From assembly GCF_009834545.1 (NCBI RefSeq), contig NZ_CP019427.1:1651001-1715000 (forward strand): a DNA stretch of 64,000 nucleotides. Direction: 5' to 3'. The stretch is from Pseudomonas sp. S04 (GTDB taxonomy: Bacteria > Pseudomonadota > Gammaproteobacteria > Pseudomonadales > Pseudomonadaceae). Within the stretch, counting starts at the first letter, position 1. Every line of letters begins with the position of its first letter. The notes beneath the pieces are model-generated. The model saw only the letters and a program-made list of their open reading frames with translations. It made no database searches and was not told the DNA's origin. The translations under genes were made by a program, and so were the position numbers. Below are positions 57,660-64,000 of the stretch, piece after piece.

Positions 57660-58399
57660 TGGATGTGCTGAGTCTTATCGGGATCATCATGGCGTTTGTC
57701 GCCATTATCGGCGGCAACTACCTGGAAGGCGGCCACCTGGGCGCCCTGGCCAACGGCCCGGCCGCCCTGATCGTGCTCGGCGGAACCATCGGTGCGGCGC
57801 TGCTGCAGTCGCCGATGAGCGCCTTCAAACGTGCCATGCAGATTCTGGTATGGATTCTGTTTCCGCCACGGGTCGACCTGGCTGGCGGGATTGATCGGGT
57901 GGTCAACTGGAGCCTGACCGCGCGCAAGGAAGGCCTGCTGGGCCTCGAAGGCGTGGCGGATGCGGAGCCCGACAACTATTCGCGCAAGGGCCTGCAGTTG
58001 CTGGTCGATGGCGCCGAGCCGGAAGCGATCCGCAGCATCCTCGAAGTGGATTTCTACACCCAGGAAAGCCGCGACATCGAAGCCGCCAAGGTCTTTGAAA
58101 GCATGGGCGGCTACGCCCCGACCATCGGCATCATCGGCGCGGTGATGGGCCTGATTCACGTCATGGGCAACCTGGCCGATCCGTCGCAACTGGGCAGCGG
58201 CATTGCCGTGGCCTTCGTCGCGACGATCTACGGGGTGGCCAGTGCCAACCTGGTGCTGCTGCCGATCGCCAGCAAACTCAAGGCGATTGCCTTGCGTCAG
58301 TCGCGGTACCGGGAAATGTTGCTCGAAGGCATCCTGTCGATCGCCGAAGGTGAAAACCCTCGTTCCATCGAACTCAAGCTTCAGGGCTTCATGGACTGA
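57659..58399 (+). CDS. motC: Flagellar motor stator protein MotC
   Basis: A 246-residue MotA-like membrane protein with four hydrophobic segments and the cytoplasmic loop that meets FliG. The conserved part ESMGGYAPTIGIIGAVMG is clear. Pseudomonas uses two stators, MotAB and MotCD; the place in the che operon identifies this one as MotC. TGATG overlap with cheB. Confidence 0.96.
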   Translation: MDVLSLIGIIMAFVAIIGGNYLEGGHLGALANGPAALIVLGGTIGAALLQSPMSAFKRAMQILVWILFPPRVDLAGGIDRVVNWSLTARKEGLLGLEGVADAEPDNYSRKGLQLLVDGAEPEAIRSILEVDFYTQESRDIEAAKVFESMGGYAPTIGIIGAVMGLIHVMGNLADPSQLGSGIAVAFVATIYGVASANLVLLPIASKLKAIALRQSRYREMLLEGILSIAEGENPRSIELKLQGFMD

Positions 58400-58414
58400 T
58401 AGGGGGCATGGAGC

Positions 58415-59308
58415 ATGGCACGTCGGCGCTACACTGAAGAACCCGTCAACCATGAACGCTGGCTAGTGTCCTACGCCGACTTCATTACCTTGCTGTTCGC
58501 CTTTTTTGTGGTGATGTATTCGATTTCCTCGATCAACGAAGGCAAGTACAAGGTGATCTCCGAGGCGCTGATCGGCGTGTTCACCGACTCCGATCGGGCG
58601 CTCAAGCCGATTCCCATCGGCGATGAACGGCCACAGACCGTGACCCCGGCCAAGCCGCTGGTCAAGGACAGCGAGCAGCTCGACGCGGGCATTGCCCAGG
58701 CCGCTGACGACCCGCTCAAGCGCATCGCCGATGACATCAGCGCGGCTTTCGGTGACCTGCTCAGTGCCAACCAGATGACGATCCGCGGCAACGAGTTGTG
58801 GGTCGAGATCGAGCTCAACTCCAGCCTGTTGTTTGGCAGCGGCGATGCCATGCCCAGCGACATCGCGTTCAACATCATCGATAAGGTCGCGGCCATCCTC
58901 AAGCCGTTCGATAACCCGATTCACGTCGAAGGTTTTACCGACGATCTGCCGATCCGCACCGCGCAGTACCCGACCAACTGGGAGCTGTCCTCGGCCCGCT
59001 CGGCGAGTATCGTGCGCATGCTCGCGATGCAGGGCGTCAACCCGCAGCGCCTGGCGTCGGTGGGGTATGGCGAGTTCCAGCCAGTGGCCAATAACGCCAC
59101 CGCCGAGGGACGGGCGCGCAACCGGCGGGTGGTGCTGGTGATCTCGCGTAACCTCGATGTGCGACGCAGCCTGACCGGTACGGGTACCGCCCATGCACAA
59201 CCGGATGCGGCATTGAAGCGGGCTGGCACACAAACTGCACCGACCCAGGTCAAGTCGCCGGGACCGCAGAGTGCCGTCAATTCTCCGTCACCCGGCTTGC
59301 CACGTTGA
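58415..59308 (+). CDS. motD: Flagellar motor stator protein MotD
   Basis: A 297-residue MotB-like protein with one membrane helix near the N-terminus, in which SYADFITLLFAFFVV carries the proton-binding Asp, a periplasmic OmpA-type peptidoglycan-binding domain (VEGFTDDLPI, LSSARSASIVRML, GYGEFQPVANN) and a Pro/Thr-rich tail. Partner of MotC, 15 bp upstream. Confidence 0.96.
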   Translation: MARRRYTEEPVNHERWLVSYADFITLLFAFFVVMYSISSINEGKYKVISEALIGVFTDSDRALKPIPIGDERPQTVTPAKPLVKDSEQLDAGIAQAADDPLKRIADDISAAFGDLLSANQMTIRGNELWVEIELNSSLLFGSGDAMPSDIAFNIIDKVAAILKPFDNPIHVEGFTDDLPIRTAQYPTNWELSSARSASIVRMLAMQGVNPQRLASVGYGEFQPVANNATAEGRARNRRVVLVISRNLDVRRSLTGTGTAHAQPDAALKRAGTQTAPTQVKSPGPQSAVNSPSPGLPR

Positions 59309-59351
59309 GCTATTTCTCGGTTGCCCCATACGACCGGGAGGAACGAACTGA

Positions 59352-60140
59352 ATGAGAGTCTGGGCAGTTGCCAATCAAAAGGGTGGTGTTGGTAAAACCA
59401 CTTCCTCCATCGCTTTAGCCGGGTTGCTGGCTGAGGCGGGCAAGCGCGTGGTCGTGGTCGATCTCGACCCCCACGGCTCCATGACCAGTTACTTCGGTTA
59501 CGACCCGGACAGCCTGGAACACAGCTGTTACGACCTGTTTTTGCATGGCGGCAGCGTGCCGCAAGGCCTGCCCGGGCAGTTGTTATTGCCCACCAGCGAC
59601 GAACGTATTTCCCTGTTGCCGTCGAGCACCGCGCTGGCCACCCTGGAGCGCCAGTCGCCGGGCAAGAGCGGCCTGGGCCTGGTGATTGCCAAGAGCCTGG
59701 CGCAGTTGTGGCAGGATTTCGATTACGCCCTGATCGACAGCCCGCCGTTGCTCGGCGTGCTGATGGTCAATGCCTTGGCGGCAAGCCAGCAACTGGTGAT
59801 CCCGGTGCAGACCGAGCACCTGGCGGTCAAGGGCCTGGAGCGCATGGTCAACACCCTGGCGATGATCAATCGCTCGCGCAAGCAGGCGTTGCCGTTCAGC
59901 ATCGTGCCGACCCTGTTCGACCGTCGCACCCAGGCCTCCCTGAGCACTTTGCGGGTGCTGCGCGATATGTACCCGGATGACATCTGGCAGGGCTATATCC
60001 CGGTCGACACAAGGCTGCGCGATGCCAGCCGCGCCGGTCTTACGCCTTCGCAGTTCGACGGCAAGAGCCGTGGCGTGCTGGCCTATCGTTCGTTGCTCAA
60101 GCACCTGCTGGCGCAACAACTTGTCGCGCAGGTGGCTTGA
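59352..60140 (+). CDS. parC: ParA-family ATPase ParC (chemotaxis array placement)
   Basis: A 262-residue ParA-type ATPase with Walker A NQKGGVGKTTSS near the N-terminus and VVDLDPHGSMTSYFGYD. In Vibrio, ParC and ParP place and hold chemotaxis proteins at the old pole; the Pseudomonas gene at this position is the homologue. GGAGG lies before the ATG. The next gene starts 1 bp after the stop. Confidence 0.85.
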   Translation: MRVWAVANQKGGVGKTTSSIALAGLLAEAGKRVVVVDLDPHGSMTSYFGYDPDSLEHSCYDLFLHGGSVPQGLPGQLLLPTSDERISLLPSSTALATLERQSPGKSGLGLVIAKSLAQLWQDFDYALIDSPPLLGVLMVNALAASQQLVIPVQTEHLAVKGLERMVNTLAMINRSRKQALPFSIVPTLFDRRTQASLSTLRVLRDMYPDDIWQGYIPVDTRLRDASRAGLTPSQFDGKSRGVLAYRSLLKHLLAQQLVAQVA

Positions 60141-60141
60141 G

Positions 60142-60984
60142 ATGAATCGGCCGCTGAAAACCACCTCACGCCCGCAACTGGCGCTGCAATCCTACCTCGA
60201 CGCCTTGCTGCAGGACGCCACCGAAGAGCAGCCGGTGGAGGTGAGCTCGGTCATCGAAGTGCTCGAGGTGATCGAAACCCAGGGGGCGCTGGACGAGTTC
60301 CAGGCGGCGGTGCTGCAAGAGCAGGCGCGCGATGCCCAGCCTCCTGTGGTCGAGTTGCCGCAAGTGAGCTTGGTCGAGGCGGTGGTCCCGGCACCGGCTG
60401 CCCCGGTGTTGCCGTTGCTGCACACGCTGGTCGAGCCGGTGGCCGACGTACACCTGCCGCCGAGCACCACACCACCGCCCGTGGACAGCGATGGTCGGCC
60501 GAGCTGGGCCGCCGAGCCGTTCGAATGCCTGTTGTTCGATGTCGCAGGTTTGACCCTGGCGGTGCCGCTGGTGTGCCTGGGTTCGATCTATCCCCTGGCC
60601 GGGCATGAGCTGACGCCTTTGTTCGGCCAGCCGGAGTGGTTCCTGGGGATCCTGCCGAGCCAGGCCGGCAACCTCAAGGTGCTGGATACCGCACGCTGGG
60701 TGATGCCCGATCGCTACCGCGACGACTTTCGCCAGGGCCTGCAATACGTGATCTCGGTGCAGGGCTACGAGTGGGGGCTGGCGGTGCATCAGGTCAGCCG
60801 CTCGTTGCGCCTGAACCCCAACGAAATCAAATGGCGCAGTCATCGCGGGCAACGGCCATGGTTGGCCGGCACCGTGATCGAACACATGTGCGCCTTGCTC
60901 GATGTCGCGCAACTGGCCGAGTTGATCGCCAGCGGCGGGGCCAAACACATGGGCACGCGCAAGCCGCTGCACTCACTGACATAA
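60142..60984 (+). CDS. parP: CheW-domain protein ParP
   Basis: A 280-residue protein. The first half is Pro/Glu/Val-rich and disordered; the C-terminal half (about 125-265) is a CheW-like domain (FECLLFDVAGLTLAVPLVCL, LGILPSQAGNLKVLDTARWV). ParP links ParC with CheA and chemoreceptors in Vibrio. I chose the ATG at 60142, right after parC; upstream frame is antisense to sense. Confidence 0.84.
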   Translation: MNRPLKTTSRPQLALQSYLDALLQDATEEQPVEVSSVIEVLEVIETQGALDEFQAAVLQEQARDAQPPVVELPQVSLVEAVVPAPAAPVLPLLHTLVEPVADVHLPPSTTPPPVDSDGRPSWAAEPFECLLFDVAGLTLAVPLVCLGSIYPLAGHELTPLFGQPEWFLGILPSQAGNLKVLDTARWVMPDRYRDDFRQGLQYVISVQGYEWGLAVHQVSRSLRLNPNEIKWRSHRGQRPWLAGTVIEHMCALLDVAQLAELIASGGAKHMGTRKPLHSLT

Positions 60985-61026
60985 CAAGCCACTGGCCGCC
61001 CGTCGTGGCGGCCAGGCAGAACACAC

Positions 61027-61047
61027 ACCGCCATCGGCGGTTTTTTT
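61027..61047 (+). terminator. Terminator between parP and cheW
   Basis: ACCGCC-ATC-GGCGGT followed by a T-run to 61047, only 14 bp before the cheW start codon. Confidence 0.85.
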
Positions 61048-61060
61048 AAGGGGTCAGGGT

Positions 61061-61546
61061 ATGAATGATAAGGCGTCGTCAGCAAAGGGTTCCGAAGATC
61101 CGATCCTGCAATGGGTAACCTTCAAGCTGGACAATGAAACCTACGGGATCAACGTGATGCGCGTCCAGGAAGTCCTGCGCTACACCGAGATCGCGCCGGT
61201 GCCGGGTGCACCCAGCTACGTGCTGGGCATCATCAACCTGCGCGGCAACGTAGTCACCGTGATCGACACCCGCCAGCGCTTCGGCCTGATGAATGCCGAG
61301 ATCAGCGACAACACCCGGATCGTGATCATCGAGGCCGACAAGCAAGTGGTCGGGATCATGGTCGACAGCGTGGCGGAAGTGGTTTACCTGCGTCAGTCGG
61401 AAATCGAGACCGCGCCCAACGTCGGCAACGACGAGTCGGCCAAGTTCATCCAGGGCGTGTGCAACAAGAACAACGAACTGCTGATCCTGGTCGAGCTGGA
61501 CAAGATGATGAGCGAGGAAGAGTGGTCGGACCTGGAGAGTATCTGA
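61061..61546 (+). CDS. cheW: Chemotaxis coupling protein CheW
   Basis: A 161-residue adaptor that joins chemoreceptors to CheA. Conserved stretches: FKLDNETYGINVMRVQEVLR, GAPSYVLGIINLRGNVVTVID. It lies 76 bp after parP, behind a terminator-like hairpin, and 0 bp before the DUF2802 gene. Confidence 0.97.
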   Translation: MNDKASSAKGSEDPILQWVTFKLDNETYGINVMRVQEVLRYTEIAPVPGAPSYVLGIINLRGNVVTVIDTRQRFGLMNAEISDNTRIVIIEADKQVVGIMVDSVAEVVYLRQSEIETAPNVGNDESAKFIQGVCNKNNELLILVELDKMMSEEEWSDLESI

Positions 61547-61939
61547 TTGATTCTCGAAGCGGCTGTTACTGTCCTGGGGCTGCTGTGGATCGGCAGCCTG
61601 GCGATTTTCCTCGCCTATACCCGCAAGCAGCGAGCACTGGCCGTGGTCGCGGCACAAGCCGATGCGCAGCGTGACCAGCGGATCAAGGAACTGGCCCGGC
61701 GCGTCGATCATTACCAGGACGGTACGGTGCGCATGGGTGAAGAACTGCAAGAGTTGCGCGTGCTGGTCGAGCCGTTGCCGGACAAACTGACCCGGATCGA
61801 ACAGCGCGACCCGACCAGCCTGTCATTCGCCCAGGCCGCGCGCCTGGTGGGCATGGGCGCCAGCGTCGACGAACTGACCCACTCCTGCGGCTTGACCCAG
61901 GCCGAGGCGGAGTTGATGAGCAAGATGCACAAGGGCTGA
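61547..61939 (+). CDS. DUF2802 family membrane-anchored protein
   Basis: A 130-residue protein with one N-terminal membrane helix (about 2-22), a coiled coil (about 35-75) and a C-terminal segment SFAQAARLVGMGASVDEL that looks like a helix-turn-helix (TQAEAELMSKM). The gene directly follows cheW in Pseudomonas genomes; its function is not known. The start is a TTG right after the cheW stop with GGAGAG upstream. Confidence 0.85.
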   Translation: MILEAAVTVLGLLWIGSLAIFLAYTRKQRALAVVAAQADAQRDQRIKELARRVDHYQDGTVRMGEELQELRVLVEPLPDKLTRIEQRDPTSLSFAQAARLVGMGASVDELTHSCGLTQAEAELMSKMHKG

Positions 61940-61972
61940 TTGCGGCTTGCAGGCTCCGGCTTGCCCGCACCG

Positions 61973-63522
61973 GCCTCATCGCGGGCAAGCCCGCTCCCAC
62001 AGTAATTTTCGGTGCTTGCGGATCTTGGATACACCCACTGAACCTGTGGGAGCGGGCTTGCCCGCGAAAGGCCTGAGGGCGCTGCTGGGTGTCAGGCTGT
62101 ATGCGTCATCGTTGACGACCATCGCGGGCAAGCCCGCTCCCACAGTAATTTGCGGTGCTTGCAAATCCTGCATGCACCCACTGAACCTGTGGGAGCGGGC
62201 TTGCCCGCGAAAAGCCCGAGGGCGCTGCTGGGTGTCAGACTGTACGCGTCATCGTTGACGACCATCGCGGGCAAGCCCGCTCCCACAGTAATTTGCGGTG
62301 CCTGCAGATCTTGGATACACCGACTGAACCTGTGGGAGCGGGCTTGCCCGCGAAAGGCCTGAGGGCGCTGCTGGGTATCAGGCTGTATGCGTCATCGTTG
62401 ACGACCATCGCGGGCAAGCCCGCTCCCACAGTAATTTGCGGTGCCTGCAGATCTTGGATACACCGACTGAACCTGTGGGAGCGGGCTTGCCCGCGAAAGG
62501 CCTGAGGGCGCTGCTGGGTATCAGGCTGTATGCGTCATCGTTGACGACCATCGCGGGCAAGCCCGCTCCCACAGTAATTTGCGGTGCTTGCAGATCTCGC
62601 ATACACCCACTGAACCTGTGGGAGCGGGCTTGCCCGCGAAAGGCCTGAGGGCGCTGCTGGGTGTCAGGCTGTATGCGTCATCGTTGACGACCATCGCGGG
62701 CAAGCCCGCTCCCACAGTAATTTGCGGTGCTTGCAGATCTCGCATACACCCACTGAACCTGTGGGAGCGGGCTTGCCCGCGAAAGGCCTGAGGGCGCTGC
62801 TGGGTGTCAGGCTGTATGCGTCATCGTTGACGACTATCGCGGGCAAGCCCGCTCCCACAGTAATTTGCGGTGCCTGCAGATCTTGGATACACCGACTGAA
62901 CCTGTGGGAGCGGGCTTGCCCGCGAAAGGCCTGAGGGCGCTGCTGGGTGTCAGGCTGTATGCGTCATCGTTGACGACCATCGCGGGCAAGCCCGCTCCCA
63001 CAGTAATTTGCGGTGTTTGCAGATCTTGGATACACCCACTGAACCTGTGGGAGCGGGCTTGCCCGCGAAAGGCCTGAGGCGCTGCTGGGTGTCAGGCTGT
63101 ATGCGTCATCGTTGACGACTATCGCGGGCAAGCCCGCTCCCACAGTAATTTGCGGTGCGTGCAGATCTTGGATACACCGACTGAACCTGTGGGAGCGGGC
63201 TTGCCCGCGAAAGGCCTGAGGGCGCTGCTGGGTGTCAGGCTGTATGCGTCATCGTTGACGACTATCGCGGGCAAGCCCGCTCCCACAGTAATTTGCGGTG
63301 CTTGCAGATCTTGGATACACCCACTGAACCTGTGGGAGCGGGCTTGCCCGCGAAAGGCCTGAGGGCGCTGCTGGGTGTCAGGCTGTATGCGTCATCGTTG
63401 ACGACCATCGCGGGCAAGCCCGCTCCCACAGTAATTTGCGGTGCTTGCAGATCTTGGATACACCCACTGAACCTGTGGGAGCGGGCTTGCCCGCGAAAGG
63501 CCTGAGGGCGCTGCTGGGTATC
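61973..63522. repeat. Tandem array of 11 inverted REP pairs (143-bp period)
   Basis: Eleven units, each with one REP in reverse (ATCGCGGGCAAGCCCGCTCC) and one forward (GTGGGAGCGGGCTTGCCCGC). Forward copies start at 62043, 62186, 62329, 62472, 62615, 62758, 62901, 63044, 63186, 63329 and 63472; the period is 143 bp with one unit of 142. Between REPs the spacers (around TGAGGGCGCTGCTGGGTGTC and GCAGATCTTGGATACACC) are also conserved with few changes. No gene is present; 70-residue open frames in each unit come from the repeat. Confidence 0.96.
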
Positions 63523-63553
63523 GGCACCCACCCAACCTGTGGGCGCTGTCACT

Positions 63554-63883
63554 TCAGTAATCATCCCCGCGATGGGTGATGTCTTTCTCCAGCTGCGTCG
63601 TGTCCAGGTCCTGTGTCTGGGCAAACTTGCCCTTCAGGTTCCAGGCAAACGCAATGATCTCGGCAATGGTCCGATACAGCTCTTCGGGGATGCTATCGCC
63701 CAATTCCATCCGCGCCAGCAGCCGCACCAGCTCGGCGTTCTCGTAGATCGGTACCTCATGCTCACGGGCGATTTTCAGGATGGCTTCGGCCAGGGCATCG
63801 TCGCCTTTGCCGGTGAGCGTGGGGGCGTGCTGGCCGTCGTATTTGAGGGCGATGGCCTGGCGGGGCAGGTTGTGGTGGTTCAT
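63554..63883 (-). CDS. Stand-alone FlhB C-terminal-like protein
   Basis: A 109-residue cytoplasmic protein resembling the C-terminal domain of FlhB/YscU export switches after the cleavage site (AIALKYDGQHAPTLTGKG, YENAELVRLLARMELGDSIP, IPEELYRTIAEIIAFAW). The NPTH motif and all membrane helices are missing. The similar family is sometimes called FlhX/EscU-like. Its start overlaps the stop of a FliK-like gene (ATGA), so the two are probably co-translated. Confidence 0.88.
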   Translation of the reverse strand: MNHHNLPRQAIALKYDGQHAPTLTGKGDDALAEAILKIAREHEVPIYENAELVRLLARMELGDSIPEELYRTIAEIIAFAWNLKGKFAQTQDLDTTQLEKDITHRGDDY

Positions 63884-64000
63884 GCGGTGTCGTCCACCCA
63901 GCGTTGTTCGAGACGGGTTTGTGGGCCTCGGGGGGGAATGCCGAGGTGACAGTCGAGGTCGCCGACGTTCAGGCCGCAGGCATGCAGTTGCGCGCGCAAA
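63880..64000 (-). CDS. FliK-like hook-length protein, C-terminal end only
   Basis: The last 39 codons of a gene entering from the right edge, ending LEQRWVDDTA. The stretch LRAQLHACGLNVGDLDCHLG resembles the C-terminal part of FliK-domain proteins. With the overlapping FlhB-like gene it forms a pair that mirrors the FliK-FlhB switch. The identity rests on a short piece and on the neighbour. Confidence 0.65.
   Translation of the reverse strand, partial: LRAQLHACGLNVGDLDCHLGIPPRGPQTRLEQRWVDDTA

Noticed and set aside
62150..63505. A series of similar 70-residue open frames on the plus strand and 64-74-residue frames on the minus strand
   Set aside because: They fall one per unit in the REP array, and their sequence is a translation of the repeat (AGLPAK, GKPAPT). 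No ribosome sites or codon selection.
61973..63522. CRISPR array
   Set aside because: The unit is 143 bp, both repeat and spacer are conserved, and no cas gene is near. It is a REPIN tandem array.

Overview
The window is chromosomal DNA of a Pseudomonas, most likely of the P. fluorescens group. It is GC-rich and holds the polar-flagellum and chemotaxis gene order known from that genus (flgFGHIJKL, fliC-flaG-fliD-fliS, fleQ-fleSR-fliEFGHIJ, fliKLMNOPQR-flhB, flhA-flhF-fleN-fliA, cheYZAB-motCD-parCP-cheW). It also carries Pseudomonas-type REP sequences with the core GTGGGAGCGGGCTTGCCCGCG. No search could be run; gene names rest on motifs, length and order.

Layout. 1-2.9 kb: phenylalanine catabolism, with phhB (partial) and phhA on the minus strand and the activator gene phhR divergent. 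3.0-7.1 kb: a periplasmic nitrate reductase operon, napEDABC, behind a likely ANR/DNR box. 7.3-15.7 kb: rod, ring and hook genes flgFGHIJKL. 16.1-17.0 kb: a lone FabH-like ketoacyl synthase gene where glycosylation islands often sit. 17.3-22 kb: flagellin and its partners. 22.2-32.2 kb: master regulators FleQ and FleSR, then fliEFGHIJ. 32.2-35.3 kb: a repeat-rich gap and the HsbA/HsbR/HptB partner-switching module. 35.4-42.3 kb: fliK, then fliLMNOPQR-flhB.

42.3-47.8 kb is the accessory insertion and the most interesting part. Between flhB and flhA lie three short RHS-core genes on the minus strand. Each has an almost conserved core and an unrelated C-terminal region. They are accompanied by a REP-associated tyrosine transposase (RAYT), clusters of the motif GGGGACAGATTTATTTT, and a truncated second copy of the flhA promoter and first 86 codons. 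Units two and three repeat with a 1860-1861 bp period. The arrangement is what a single-crossover insertion of a roughly 1.86 kb circle (core-flank-flhA'-repeat-new C-terminus) would leave. It may be a transposase-linked way of stacking toxin-like cassettes inside a flagellar cluster.

47.8-61.9 kb: flhA, flhF, fleN, fliA and the chemotaxis/motor operon ending in cheW and a DUF2802 gene. 62.0-63.5 kb: a tandem array of 11 inverted REP pairs with a 143-bp period. 63.5-64 kb: a stand-alone FlhB C-terminal-like gene and the end of a second FliK-like gene, both minus strand.

The genes work as a graded cascade: FleQ (with FleN as antagonist), then FleSR and sigma-54 promoters (good -24/-12 sites before fleSR, fliE, fliL and flhA, a weaker one before flgF), then FliA promoters (fliC, perhaps fliS). 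FlhF and FleN set pole and number, and ParC/ParP place the chemotaxis array.
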